Positions 26,350 through 35,967 of a DNA stretch of 64,000 nucleotides are shown piece after piece. This DNA comes from Chitinophagaceae bacterium (lineage in GTDB: Bacteria > Bacteroidota > Bacteroidia > Chitinophagales > Chitinophagaceae), in the NCBI GenBank assembly GCA_022843585.1, contig JALHNJ010000003.1:124001-188000 (forward strand), given 5' to 3'. Made by a program: the position numbers and the translations under genes. Under the pieces are notes generated by a model, which saw only the letters and a program-made list of their open reading frames with translations, ran no database searches and was not told the DNA's origin. Position 1 is the stretch's first letter. Each line of letters opens with the position of its first letter.

Positions 26350-28320
26350 ATGAATAAAATTCAGTCATACCAGGATGGTAGTAATCCACAGGTGCGGCAA
26401 TTAGCAGCTATCCTGTTTGCAGATATGACTGGATACACTGCTATGATGCAGGAAGATGAATACAAGGCAAAAACGCTCCGCAACCGGCAGAAACTGGCTC
26501 TTGAAAATTTTATCCCCTCGTATAATGGTAAGATCATACAGTATTTTGGGGATGGCACCCTGAGTCTTTTTGACAGTGCTATTGATGCTGTAAAAGCCGC
26601 CGTTGAAATTCAACAAGAATTGCAGAAAGAGCCTAAGGTGCAATTAAGAATAGGAATTCATGCTGGCGAAGTAGTGTTGGATAAAGATGGAATTTATGGA
26701 GACTGTGTAAATCTGGCCTCCCGAATTGAATCGTTAGCGGTACCCGGATCGGTTTTTATTTCTGATAAAGTATATGATGAGGTAAAGAATCAGAAAGATA
26801 TAAAGACAGTATCACTCGGAAAGTTTGCGCTAAAAAATGTGAAACGCCAGGTGGATGTATATGCTGTTGCCAGTGAAAAACTGGTTATACCTACTGCCGT
26901 GCAAATGGATGCTAAAACAGGCTCTGAAAAAACCATCGCTGTTCTTCCCTTTGTGAATATGAGTAATGACCCTGAAAATGAATATTTCAGTGATGGCATT
27001 TCCGAAGAAATATTAAATGCTCTGGCAAAAGTGGATGGTATCCGGGTAACATCAAGAACATCATCTTTTGCATTCAAAGGAAGACAGGAAGATGTAAGAC
27101 AGATCGGGATAAAACTAGGTGTATCGGCCGTGCTGGAGGGAAGTGTAAGAAAATTTGGTAAAAGAGTAAGGATTACGGCCCAACTTATCAATACAGCGGA
27201 TGGTTATCATATCTGGTCAGAAGTGTTTGATAGTAGCCTGGAAGATATTTTCGAGATACAAGATGAAATATCGCTGAAAATATTAAACCGGTTGAAAGAA
27301 AATTTCGCACCGGTGAGAAATCATGACCCAATTATTAAACCGGCAACCGGAAATATTGATGCTTATAATTTGTATTTGAAAGGTCTTTATCACTGGAACA
27401 AATCAAAACCGGAAGAAATAAAAATTGCCATCAATGATTTTAATGAGGCCATTCAACTAGATCCGCAGTTTGCCGATCCTTATTGTGCCTTATCTTACTG
27501 TTATTCGTATATGGGTTCGGCAGGTTTAATGGAACCGACTGAAGCCTTTGCCCGGGCCAAAGATCATACGCTGAAAGCTATTAGTATAGATTCCAATCAT
27601 GCTAATGCACATCTTTCGCTGGCAGCAATTTCTTTTTTTCACCATTGGGATTTTGATGGAACAGCAGTGTCTTTACAAAAAGCAATGGACCTAAACCTCA
27701 ATTCTTCTCTTATCAACCAGATACATGGTTGGTTGCTGATTGCAAAAGGAGAATTTACAAAAGCCATTGAAAAAATGGAGCAGGCATTGTTGCTTGATCC
27801 TCTCTCACTACCGCTTATTACCAATCTCGCAGATGCCTATTCATTTGCCGGTAGGTTTGAAGATGCATTGCTGCAATATGATAAGGTGATTGAGCTGGAT
27901 CCTACATTTCGAAGAGCTTTTGAAGGAAAAGGAATGCTATACCTTGCTATGGGTGACTATGAAAAGGCGATACATTTCAGTGAAATATATCACCGGCTTG
28001 TAGGTGATCCACAAAAAGGCCTCAGCACTCTTGGGCATGCCTATGCTGCGGGTGGATACACCGACAAAACCATGGCCATCATTGAAACATTAAATGCACG
28101 GCAAAAAAAAGAACCCGGCATTCCATTGCATATGGATTTAGCATTTATCTATGCCGGGCTTAAAGATTATGACAACGCTTTTTACCACCTGAATAAAACC
28201 TATGAAAGCCGGGTAGGTATTGCCTGTCTTGGAATGATCTTCTGTGTCCGCTATCCAATGATGAATGAATTAAGAGCTGACCAACGATTTAAAAGCCTGA
28301 CGGAAAGAATGGATTTATAA
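26350..28320 (+). CDS. Class III nucleotide cyclase - TolB-like - TPR protein
   Basis: 656 residues, no membrane segment. Residues 15-185: class III adenylate/guanylate cyclase domain with both metal Asp residues (ILFADMTGYT; QYFGDGTLSLFD) and the transition-state Asn/Arg pair (VNLASRIE). Residues 195-325: a TolB/FlgO-like segment (IAVLPFVNMSNDPENEYFSDG, LGVSAVLEGSVRK, ITAQLINTADGYHIWSE). Residues 335-650: at least seven TPR units. It probably makes cAMP or a related signal under control of a protein bound to its TPRs. Substrate specificity is not clear from the sequence. Confidence 0.9.
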   Translation: MNKIQSYQDGSNPQVRQLAAILFADMTGYTAMMQEDEYKAKTLRNRQKLALENFIPSYNGKIIQYFGDGTLSLFDSAIDAVKAAVEIQQELQKEPKVQLRIGIHAGEVVLDKDGIYGDCVNLASRIESLAVPGSVFISDKVYDEVKNQKDIKTVSLGKFALKNVKRQVDVYAVASEKLVIPTAVQMDAKTGSEKTIAVLPFVNMSNDPENEYFSDGISEEILNALAKVDGIRVTSRTSSFAFKGRQEDVRQIGIKLGVSAVLEGSVRKFGKRVRITAQLINTADGYHIWSEVFDSSLEDIFEIQDEISLKILNRLKENFAPVRNHDPIIKPATGNIDAYNLYLKGLYHWNKSKPEEIKIAINDFNEAIQLDPQFADPYCALSYCYSYMGSAGLMEPTEAFARAKDHTLKAISIDSNHANAHLSLAAISFFHHWDFDGTAVSLQKAMDLNLNSSLINQIHGWLLIAKGEFTKAIEKMEQALLLDPLSLPLITNLADAYSFAGRFEDALLQYDKVIELDPTFRRAFEGKGMLYLAMGDYEKAIHFSEIYHRLVGDPQKGLSTLGHAYAAGGYTDKTMAIIETLNARQKKEPGIPLHMDLAFIYAGLKDYDNAFYHLNKTYESRVGIACLGMIFCVRYPMMNELRADQRFKSLTERMDL

Positions 28321-28322
28321 CT

Positions 28323-28353
28323 TGATTTTTTGTTTTATACCAATAAAAAATCA
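28323..28353. terminator. Possible bidirectional terminator
   Basis: tgatttttt and aaaaaatca can pair (9 bp) across a 13-base loop between two convergent genes. The right arm overlaps the stop codon of the leftward gene. AT-rich, so weak. Confidence 0.4.
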
Positions 28354-30393
28354 CCCTAACGATTTATATACCGGGTCCATTACTTTTTTAGATGGTAGTA
28401 CAAACTCTCTTGGATGCTTAAGGAAATAACGCCCCAGTATTCTAAAGAAACGGGGATATTGCGCAAAGCGAATCCCTCTTGATTTGACTGCTACCAAAAA
28501 TGCCAGGGAAAAGCTTACCAGGAAGTTTAATAAACCTATACACAACACTCCGCCTAAAACAGCGAGTAAAAAATAAGGCGGGATATTTTCAATGCCCATA
28601 CCATAAACACCAATAGCACTATTGCCAGCAGATACGGTGATATGACGAATATCGAAAGGAAGGCCGAGTATTTTGCCAAGTATGCCGGCAAAGCCCAGGA
28701 AAAATCCCAATGAAATATTGCCCATCAAGGCACCAAAATTTCTTTCAATCCAACCCGCCAACTTATTTAATCGTTTAGGTGAAATGGAAAATTTTAATGC
28801 AGGATGTTCTTTTAAACGGTCTTTGATTTGACCGTAGCGAATTTTATTTTGCCAATACCCCGCAATAATGCCACTGGCAAATAAAAAGAACCCGGTAAAG
28901 CAGGCATACAATAATGAAAGGCTTCTCCAGGGATGCTGATCAACCAGCATTTTCATAGCCGCATCTCCTTCGGCAATTTTTTGATGGAACAACATATCAT
29001 ACCCCATCGCCATTAAAAAAGTGATGGGAAAAACAATAATCAAATTACCAAAGAAAGAGGCGATCTGGCTCCGGGAAACTTTAGCAATGGTTACCGCCAG
29101 GTTATCCAAATCTGGTTCAGTATGTTTTTTTGTATCGAGAGAACTGGCAACAGCACTTGCCGTAAATGCCGGTTGTTTAGTAGCAAGCGTAGAGCCGGTA
29201 TTCTCGATCAGGATAAATCCAATACTATAGTTCACACTTAACAAAAATCCTTGTGGAAATGGTGCTAATTTTAATTTTCCCAACAGGCTTTTAAAAATCA
29301 CTACAAAACAAATTATCAATCCTCCCCACATAGCACTCCAAATCATTCGATTATAATCCTTGCGGGTGCTGGTAATATACATATTGCCCTTGGAGCCTTT
29401 ATGCTCTGCTATCTGGTAAGCGAGGTAGCCAACACCCTGCGATAAAAATTCACGGATACTGTTTTTTCTTTTCTCATTTCGTAATAATAAGCGAAATACA
29501 TCCACAAAGCGACCGGTATCAAATTTATTATCTGCATCCAGCACATCCAGCACCAGCTGCATTCTTTCCAACCGGTTAGTTAATATCAATAATAAATAAG
29601 TTTGTTGAATACTGGCTCCTTTTTCAGAATGACTTTCCCTTATATGATCTATCAGTTCATAACAATCATCAATAATATTTTTCAGTTGGAATGCTACTAC
29701 TGCGAGTTCATTTCCGCTGGCATTGTCCATCAGTTGCTTCTCTACTTCATGCACTTTATAGTTTTGCAACACAAACGAAGTGTCTTTATACTGTTCATCG
29801 CCTGGTAAATAACTTAATACTTCCTTTTCAAGCCCTAACTGTGCCACCTGGAAGGAAAGAATTTTTAATGCCTGTATCAATTCCTTTTTTAATGAATTGT
29901 GCCGGGGACTGAAACTAAAACCAATAGATTCAAAAAAATCCACCCAGGCTTGCCGGGGAATTGTCTCTACCCAGATATAATCGCTTTTTTTAAAAAAAAC
30001 ATTATTAATAACATAGAGAAAATCATTCTCATCCTGCAAGGTAGGTAGCAATTTGTGCTTAATACGATTGGATAATTCCTGCCAAAATCCTCTTGCCAGT
30101 GGAATACCACTTTCTGTGATGGCAGCGGTAAGGTCGGTGCTGAGTAATTGAGCAATTAAAGCATGTTGCGTATTTGACAACACCACTTTGTGTTGTCTTA
30201 TCTGTTCCGTTACATGCAGGAGATTCTTTTCCGCATTCTTTTTGATCTTGCCGGGCGCAGGTCTTATTTCGGAAAAAAGGGCAACCAGATATTCCAACCC
30301 CTTTTTTCGATCATGAGCTGGCAGTATGACATTGTCTTCAATTAATTGCTCAAAAAAGCCGGGTTTCTTCTTCTTTAATCTCAATATCGCCAT
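28351..30393 (-). CDS. PF10136-type integral membrane protein ('site-specific recombinase' family)
   Basis: 680 residues. The N-terminal half is soluble and helical. The C-terminal half has six or seven membrane segments (WGGLIICFVVIFKSLL, FFGNLIIVFPITFLMAMGY, LLYACFTGFFLFASGIIAGY, ISLGFFLGFAGILGKILGLP, FLLAVLGGVLCIGLLNFLV). The conserved piece NYSIGFILIENTGSTLATKQP and HITVSAGNSAIG fit the family named after Neisseria Gcr. The recombinase label is historical; no Tyr or Ser recombinase active site is present and a membrane transport or envelope role seems more likely. It stands alone. Confidence 0.75.
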   Translation of the reverse strand: MAILRLKKKKPGFFEQLIEDNVILPAHDRKKGLEYLVALFSEIRPAPGKIKKNAEKNLLHVTEQIRQHKVVLSNTQHALIAQLLSTDLTAAITESGIPLARGFWQELSNRIKHKLLPTLQDENDFLYVINNVFFKKSDYIWVETIPRQAWVDFFESIGFSFSPRHNSLKKELIQALKILSFQVAQLGLEKEVLSYLPGDEQYKDTSFVLQNYKVHEVEKQLMDNASGNELAVVAFQLKNIIDDCYELIDHIRESHSEKGASIQQTYLLLILTNRLERMQLVLDVLDADNKFDTGRFVDVFRLLLRNEKRKNSIREFLSQGVGYLAYQIAEHKGSKGNMYITSTRKDYNRMIWSAMWGGLIICFVVIFKSLLGKLKLAPFPQGFLLSVNYSIGFILIENTGSTLATKQPAFTASAVASSLDTKKHTEPDLDNLAVTIAKVSRSQIASFFGNLIIVFPITFLMAMGYDMLFHQKIAEGDAAMKMLVDQHPWRSLSLLYACFTGFFLFASGIIAGYWQNKIRYGQIKDRLKEHPALKFSISPKRLNKLAGWIERNFGALMGNISLGFFLGFAGILGKILGLPFDIRHITVSAGNSAIGVYGMGIENIPPYFLLAVLGGVLCIGLLNFLVSFSLAFLVAVKSRGIRFAQYPRFFRILGRYFLKHPREFVLPSKKVMDPVYKSLG

Positions 30394-30472
30394 TGCTCCG
30401 AAAATACAACAAGTATCCCGTTTACATGATTTGGAGCTATTATTTTATAGATAAATTGAAAAGGAAGCAGAA

Positions 30473-30865
30473 CTAACCCGGCATTTTTACTACTGTTCCA
30501 CCTCTTTTTGTTCCATCGCTACAGTTGCAAGTATAACTATAAGAATCGCCTGCCATTGAAACTATTACATAATTCAATGAGCTACTATTTCTTTTTTTAA
30601 GCGACTTGCTATTTGTCCAGGTTTGTGTTAATTGATATTCACAAGGAGATAACCATTTAATTTTATTTTTTATGACAATACCGTCTTTTTCATTTTTCTC
30701 GGTTTGGTGTTTTGTAGTTCTTTTAATTATCCAGATAGTATTTGTACTGGAATCACGGTAAGCAAACTCACCCGTTTTAAATTCACTGCATCCAGCAGAA
30801 CTGCTTTGCGAGAAAGAAATTACGGTGTAAAGATTTATTAGTACAACCAAAACAAAATATTTCAT
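30473..30865 (-). CDS. Small secreted Cys-containing protein
   Basis: 130 residues. Signal peptide MKYFVLVVLINLYTVISFSQ. The mature part has a recurring Bacteroidota pattern, C-x-E-F-K-T-G-E-F-A-Y then WIIKRT and IKWLSPCEYQLT, and two late Cys (YTCNCSDG), so disulfide bonds are plausible. Function unknown. It lies 11 bases after the hutI stop and is probably cotranscribed by chance of position. Confidence 0.7.
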   Translation of the reverse strand: MKYFVLVVLINLYTVISFSQSSSAGCSEFKTGEFAYRDSSTNTIWIIKRTTKHQTEKNEKDGIVIKNKIKWLSPCEYQLTQTWTNSKSLKKRNSSSLNYVIVSMAGDSYSYTCNCSDGTKRGGTVVKMPG

Positions 30866-30876
30866 AGCCTGTACGT

Positions 30877-32115
30877 TTATAGAAACTCTCCGTTAATCAT
30901 TACTTTATCAATACAATTTGATCCAAATGCATAAGGCAAGTATGCTAATGAGGAGATTGGTTTTGTAAAAATCAAATTTGCTTTTTTACCAATAGTTATA
31001 CTTCCTACCTCATCCTGTAACTCCATTGCATATGCTCCGTTAATAGTTGCTGCATTAATAGCTTCCTCCGGAAGCATCTTCATTTGAATACAACTCATAG
31101 AAATTACCATGTTCATATTACCGGATGGTGACGAACCGGGATTATAATCTGATGCTAATGCAATAGCACAACCCGTATCAATTAATTGCCTGGCAGGTTG
31201 ATAAGGCATTCGTAAAAAGAAAGCAGCAGTTGGCAATAATGTGCCAATTGTATTTGAATCAGCTAATGATTTAGTGGCATCCTCATCCATTGTTTCTAAA
31301 TGGTCAACACTAATTGCTCCGAGCTTCACTCCCACTTGTGTACCGCCGGACAAATTCAATTGATTTGCATGAATTTTTGGTTTTAATCCAACCCCCATAC
31401 CGGCTTTACAAATAGTTTCTGTTTCCGCTGGAGAAAAGAAACCGTTTTCACAAAACACATCAATATAATCTGCCAGTTTTTCTTTGGCAATTACCGGCAG
31501 CATTTCGTTAATTATTACATCAATGTATCCCTGATGATTTTCCTTATAAGTTATCGGATATGTATGTGCCCCCAAAAAAGTGGCTTTAATACACAATTTT
31601 GATTTTTCTTTCAATCTTTTAATAACCCGCAACATTTTTAATTCGCCTTCCACAGTTAGCCCATAACCGCTTTTAATTTCAATAGCACCGGTTCCCAATT
31701 TGCTTACTTCTTCTAATCGCTTCCATGCCGAAATAAAAAGTTCATCTTCGGTAGCCGCATTTAATTTATTGGCTGAGTTTAAGATACCTCCACCTTTTGC
31801 AGCAATATCAGCATAACTCAAGCCTTTTATTTTATCTACAAATTCTTCTTCCCTGCTGGCAGCAAAAACAAGATGGGTATGCGAATCGCACCAGGCAGGA
31901 AGAATGAACTGTCCTCCTGCATCAATTATAATAGCAGATTTCTCACTTGTTTTACTTCGCTCTTCCATCTTACCATAACCAGCAATAATGCCATCTTCGA
32001 TTCGCAAATACGCATCTTCAATATATGGCAATTGTGCAAGTTCTTTCCCCCGAAGTAATTGGTTTTTGAGCCGTGTACCCACCAAGAGTTTTATATTAAT
32101 TATGTCAGTCGTCAT
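30877..32115 (-). CDS. hutI: Imidazolonepropionase HutI
   Basis: 412 residues, amidohydrolase fold. Metal and substrate motifs: WCDSHTHLVFA (His-x-His), a central ATFLGAHTYP, PKIHANQLN, SVDHLE, and SDYNPGSSPSGNM. It hydrolyses 4-imidazolone-5-propanoate to N-formimino-L-glutamate in histidine degradation, supplying the substrate of FtcD and of the hutG-like enzyme. Cytoplasmic. The start codon lies 11 bases inside the upstream secreted-protein gene. hutH and hutU are not in the window. Confidence 0.95.
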   Translation of the reverse strand: MTTDIINIKLLVGTRLKNQLLRGKELAQLPYIEDAYLRIEDGIIAGYGKMEERSKTSEKSAIIIDAGGQFILPAWCDSHTHLVFAASREEEFVDKIKGLSYADIAAKGGGILNSANKLNAATEDELFISAWKRLEEVSKLGTGAIEIKSGYGLTVEGELKMLRVIKRLKEKSKLCIKATFLGAHTYPITYKENHQGYIDVIINEMLPVIAKEKLADYIDVFCENGFFSPAETETICKAGMGVGLKPKIHANQLNLSGGTQVGVKLGAISVDHLETMDEDATKSLADSNTIGTLLPTAAFFLRMPYQPARQLIDTGCAIALASDYNPGSSPSGNMNMVISMSCIQMKMLPEEAINAATINGAYAMELQDEVGSITIGKKANLIFTKPISSLAYLPYAFGSNCIDKVMINGEFL

Positions 32116-32701
32116 TCGTCCAGTCTATTTTTATTTTTCTACGTACCAGCTCTTTTAATGGCTTTCCGCTTTCGTCTGTTTCACTTACTGCTACAAAGAA
32201 AAGATACAGAGGCCTGGCATTATCCTTCAGTTTAATTTCTTTTTTTTCGTCGATGAGATAAACCTGCTTGATTGATTTAGTAGCAACCAATCGGCCATTA
32301 CCCAACAACACAATTTTTTTGTTGAACCGATGCCAGTCGATGGAGGGATCATAAAACCAATACGACCAGCCATTTTTACTTATCAGCAATTCTTTTTCAT
32401 CGTTAAATTTTTCCTCAGCCATTGTCATATTTGGCAAATCCGCAAAACCAGGAATTGCATCCAGTTCCCCAAGTTTATAAATTGAATCTGAAAAGGAAGC
32501 ATAACAGTAAACTCCTGTCACATTTTCCAGCAGCACCTGTACTTTAAAAGTCTTTGGACTTAGCGTAGCCTGGCTTTCATATTCACTCAAAGCCATTGAT
32601 TTATCCTGACCTATTCGTATGATAATTTGTTTGTCTTGCGGGTAGGCAAACAATGGGTAAAACAGTAAAAAGCACGATAAAAATCTGAATTGCTTTTTCA
32701 T
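32105..32701 (-). CDS. Secreted protein of unknown function
   Basis: 198 residues. Signal peptide MKKQFRFLSCFLLFYPLFAYPQ with Gln-Asp after it. The mature part is beta-rich (QVLLENVTGVYCYASFSDSIYKL, GWSYWFYDPSIDWHRF). The stop codon overlaps the hutI start by 11 bases, so the two are translationally linked, though a role in histidine use is not evident. The family is not recognised. Confidence 0.7.
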   Translation of the reverse strand: MKKQFRFLSCFLLFYPLFAYPQDKQIIIRIGQDKSMALSEYESQATLSPKTFKVQVLLENVTGVYCYASFSDSIYKLGELDAIPGFADLPNMTMAEEKFNDEKELLISKNGWSYWFYDPSIDWHRFNKKIVLLGNGRLVATKSIKQVYLIDEKKEIKLKDNARPLYLFFVAVSETDESGKPLKELVRRKIKIDWTNDD

Positions 32702-32924
32702 AAACTTTGAGTATATGGCAATTTAAAGCATAAAGAGCAAAAGCCCCAAACTGAACTCTTCCTTTAAAATAAACCAGAAAATCGGACAAATACTTGTAGG
32801 AGACAAGTAAGAATACCAGTTATTAATGGTAGTTGCTAAAAAACTATCGATACGCTTGAGATGGCCGGGTAACAAGAGTAATTTTATTTGCGGAAATCCA
32901 CCAGGTTCCTAAATAAAAACCACC

Positions 32925-34028
32925 ATGAAAAATTTTACACTGTTAAGCATTGTACTATTATTGTCAGCCTCTTGTCTCGTAGCCCAAGTTGAGGGCCCGT
33001 TAAACGCAAGCATATCCGACAATGTAACATTCAGCGGATCTTCGCAAGCCTGGTCAAATACAGATAATGCTTTAAAGAGCGATGATAACTATAGCAGTTT
33101 CGGCAATATAAGTGGCGGCATTGGCAGCTATACGCAATACCTAAGAGTGGAAAAATTTGGTTTTAATATTCCTGAAGGTGCCACAATAAAGGGTATTAAA
33201 GTTGATATTGAAAGATCTGATCCTAACCAAGCCAGCGCTGATTTTAGTATTCGTATTATCAAGGAAGGAATTATAACTGGTACAGATAAATCAACAGGTC
33301 TTCCTTATCCCACAACTGATGGTTATCAAACATACGGAGGTCCTACAGACCTATGGGGAGAGACATGGGGATTTAAAAATATTAATGGGGGAAATTTTGG
33401 GGTTGCGATCTCGTCACAGAGAAATACTGCAACTGGAACAACAGCTGGCCAAGTTGATGATATTCAGGTTACGGTTTATTGGGGTTTTGTTACTCTACCT
33501 GTTAATCTAGTTTCATTTACTGCCATAAAAAACAATAATAAAGTAAGCATTAACTGGAATACTTCTTCCGAAGTAAACATGGACCATTTCGAAGTTGAAC
33601 GTTCATCTGATGGAAACCTTTTTTATTCATTAACAAGTGTTCCCTGTCTGAATAGATCGGCTGCTGCTTACTCTTTTATTGATGAGCATCCGGTTGCTGG
33701 TACATCGTATTACCGTTTAAAAATGCAGGAGCTGTCAGGTGAAAAGAATTACTCCAAAACAATTCCTATACAATTTGCGAAATACACAATGATGCAACTC
33801 TCCCCATCTCCGTGGACAAGAGGAACTAATTTACTTATCAGCAATCCGGCGAAAGAGCTGTTAACCATCCAATTTTATGATATCGCAGGTCAGATTATTG
33901 GGAAAACATCAACCTCAACCACAGTTGTAGTTATGCCGGTATTGACGAGTACAAAAGGAGTTATTTATTACAGGGTATCAGGAACAAACAATCAACTAAT
34001 AGGCAACGGCTCATTATTAGTGAATTAA
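32925..34028 (+). CDS. Secreted protein with type IX sorting-like C-terminus
   Basis: 367 residues. Signal peptide MKNFTLLSIVLLLSASCLVAQ. Residues 25-185 form a beta-rich domain (WSNTDNALKSDDNYSSFGNI, YLRVEKFGFNIPEGATIKGI, QVDDIQVTVYW) that looks like a jelly-roll adhesion or matrix domain. Residues 190-275 are the common Bacteroidota Fn3-like module (LPVNLVSFTAIKNNNKVSIN, SYYRLKMQELSG). The last 80 residues (LLISNPAKELLTIQFYDIAG) fit a type A type IX secretion signal. It is probably exported to the cell surface. Ligand unknown. Confidence 0.8.
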   Translation: MKNFTLLSIVLLLSASCLVAQVEGPLNASISDNVTFSGSSQAWSNTDNALKSDDNYSSFGNISGGIGSYTQYLRVEKFGFNIPEGATIKGIKVDIERSDPNQASADFSIRIIKEGIITGTDKSTGLPYPTTDGYQTYGGPTDLWGETWGFKNINGGNFGVAISSQRNTATGTTAGQVDDIQVTVYWGFVTLPVNLVSFTAIKNNNKVSINWNTSSEVNMDHFEVERSSDGNLFYSLTSVPCLNRSAAAYSFIDEHPVAGTSYYRLKMQELSGEKNYSKTIPIQFAKYTMMQLSPSPWTRGTNLLISNPAKELLTIQFYDIAGQIIGKTSTSTTVVVMPVLTSTKGVIYYRVSGTNNQLIGNGSLLVN

Positions 34029-34543
34029 GAAAGATTTTTTTTCATCAACCAGTCTGTTTGCAAATCATTACCCAGAAGAAAATCATGACTGGCAAATTTT
34101 TCAAATCCAAACTTGTTGTAAAAAGCTATAGCTCTGTGATTTTTTTCCCAAACCCCTAACCACATTATTTCTTTTTTTGCCTCCACTGCTATGTCTATAC
34201 ATTTTTGGAGCAATGCTTTTCCCACTCCTTTTCCAATGGCTGATTGAAGAGCATATATTCTTGCCAGTTCTACAGATAATTTACCGGCAAATTCAGGACG
34301 GTTTTCTCCGTCCCGCATTCTTACATAACCAACCGGTACTCCATTCTCTACAGCCAATAAAAAAATATTTCCGGCAGAACCAACTTCTTTAATTAATTCC
34401 TCTCGGGTAAATTGTTCGTTCATAAACTTATCCATGTCTTCCTTTGTATTATGTTCAACAAAGGTTTCATAAAAAGTCTGCCGACTCATATCGGCAATCA
34501 GTTCTGCATCGGCAATAGTAGCGTATCGTATTTCAATTGACAT
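34025..34543 (-). CDS. GNAT-family N-acetyltransferase
   Basis: The start at 34543 (MSIEIRYATIADAELIADMS) is preferred; an ATG five codons upstream is possible. About 172 residues with the GNAT acetyl-CoA loop (LQSAIGKGVGKALLQKCIDIA) and the C-terminal FYNKFGFEKFASHDFLLG. It transfers an acetyl group from acetyl-CoA to an unknown amine. Its stop overlaps by 4 bases that of the convergent type IX cargo gene. Confidence 0.88.
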   Translation of the reverse strand: MSIEIRYATIADAELIADMSRQTFYETFVEHNTKEDMDKFMNEQFTREELIKEVGSAGNIFLLAVENGVPVGYVRMRDGENRPEFAGKLSVELARIYALQSAIGKGVGKALLQKCIDIAVEAKKEIMWLGVWEKNHRAIAFYNKFGFEKFASHDFLLGNDLQTDWLMKKNLS

Positions 34544-34561
34544 ACTGCAAGGTATCAAATT

Positions 34562-34589
34562 AAAAAAAGCTTCCTAAAACTGGAAGCTT
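34562..34589 (-). terminator. Rho-independent terminator of the thiolase gene
   Basis: aagcttcc / ggaagctt stem with a 7-base loop. On the minus strand it is followed by a run of seven T, 20 bases after the thiolase stop. Confidence 0.85.
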
Positions 34590-34608
34590 CTCATTTTTAT
34601 AGGAGAAT

Positions 34609-35787
34609 TTATAAATTTTCAATCACCATTGCAGAGGCGCCACCTCCGCCATTGCAAATACCAGCGGCTCCATACTTTGCATTATTAGCTTTAAGCACAT
34701 TGATCAATGTAACAATAATTCTTGCTCCACTGCAACCAAGCGGATGGCCTAATGAAACTGCACCCCCATGTACATTTACTTTCGATGCGTCTAATTTCAT
34801 ACGTTTACTATTTTCAATACCTACTACAGCAAATGCTTCGTTTAATTCCCAATAGCTAATGTCTTCCATTTTTAGCCCTGCTTTCGCAACCGCTTTTGGT
34901 ACTGCTATCGCAGGACTTGTAGTAAACCATTCTGGTGCTTGTTCAGCATCCGCAAACGACCTAATTTTTGCGATAGGTGTTAATCTTAGTTCTTCTGCTT
35001 TTTCTTTACTCATTAAAACTAATGCCGCAGCACCATCATTCATGGTTGATGCATTGGCAGCAGTTACTGTTCCATCTTTTATAAATGCTGGATTAAGCGT
35101 TGCAATTTTATCAAACTTTACATTGAACGGTTCTTCGTCTTTAGCAAAAACAATTGGATCACCTTTGCGTTGAGGAATTTCAACTGGTACGATTTCATTT
35201 TCAAATTTTCCTGCTTCCCAGGCAGCCTGTGAACGTTTATAACTTTCAATGGCAAAATGGTCCTGATCTTCTCTGCTGATTCTGCATTCCTTTGCACACA
35301 ATTCAGCAGCATTGCCCATTGCTTTTCCATCGTATACATCTGTCAATCCATCTTTTGCCAGGCCATCTATTAATGATACGTTGCCATATTTATTTCCCCA
35401 TCTTGTACTATCAGAGTAAAAAGGAACATTGCTCATACTTTCCATACCCCCTGCTATTACAATATCTGCATCCCCAAGCATAATACTTTGTGCAGCCTGC
35501 GCAACGGCTTTCATACCACTGGCGCAGACTTTATTTACTGTTGTACAATTAACTTCATTTGGCAGGCCTGCAAATTTTGCGGCTTGCCTCGCCGGAGCTT
35601 GTCCCAGGTTAGCTTGTATCACACAACCCATCAATACATCCTGCACTTGATCTGCTGTAATACCTGCTTTTGCCAATGCACCTTTTATAGCTATAGCACC
35701 TAACTGTGTGGCCGATAATCCTTTTAAAGAACCACCAAAACTTCCCATGGGAGTACGAACAGCCGAGATAATATATACTTCCTTCAT
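34609..35787 (-). CDS. Acetyl-CoA C-acyltransferase (thiolase)
   Basis: About 392 residues from the ATG at 35787 (MKEVYIISAVRTPMGSFGGS); the open frame reaches 8 codons further, but the thiolase family starts here. The nucleophile is C88 (NKVCASGMK). The C-terminal acid/base motifs are NVHGGAVSLGHPLGCSGAR and GICNGGGGASAMV. It forms or cleaves the carbon-carbon bond in acetoacetyl-CoA or 3-ketoacyl-CoA. The sequence fits a biosynthetic-type (acetyl-CoA acetyltransferase) enzyme. Monocistronic. Confidence 0.95.
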   Translation of the reverse strand: MKEVYIISAVRTPMGSFGGSLKGLSATQLGAIAIKGALAKAGITADQVQDVLMGCVIQANLGQAPARQAAKFAGLPNEVNCTTVNKVCASGMKAVAQAAQSIMLGDADIVIAGGMESMSNVPFYSDSTRWGNKYGNVSLIDGLAKDGLTDVYDGKAMGNAAELCAKECRISREDQDHFAIESYKRSQAAWEAGKFENEIVPVEIPQRKGDPIVFAKDEEPFNVKFDKIATLNPAFIKDGTVTAANASTMNDGAAALVLMSKEKAEELRLTPIAKIRSFADAEQAPEWFTTSPAIAVPKAVAKAGLKMEDISYWELNEAFAVVGIENSKRMKLDASKVNVHGGAVSLGHPLGCSGARIIVTLINVLKANNAKYGAAGICNGGGGASAMVIENL

Positions 35788-35808
35788 ATAGATGTAATTA
35801 TTTGGCCG

Positions 35809-35816
35809 CAAAGATA
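35809..35816 (-). promoter_or_regulatory. Probable -7 promoter element of the thiolase gene
   Basis: tatctttg on the minus strand fits TAnnTTTG, 22 bases before the chosen start. This supports the start at 35787, because the longer frame would begin right at this box. No clear -33 element is seen. Confidence 0.45.
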
Positions 35817-35967
35817 ACGATTGTTAGTTTCCGAATATTTACCATATTATGGAACCAGCAGCTTAGCCAAAGATCATAATTCGTGTAGTAACCAGTAAAT
35901 TATTCTGTATGTAATATATTCTTCCATTAGCATAATTTTACTTCTACCAACGATTAAACCATTTAAC

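Noticed and set aside
28351-30393. The PF10136 protein as the recombinase for the cassette-like island
   Set aside because: It is a multi-helix membrane protein without Tyr or Ser recombinase residues and lies 14 kb away; the family name alone is not evidence.
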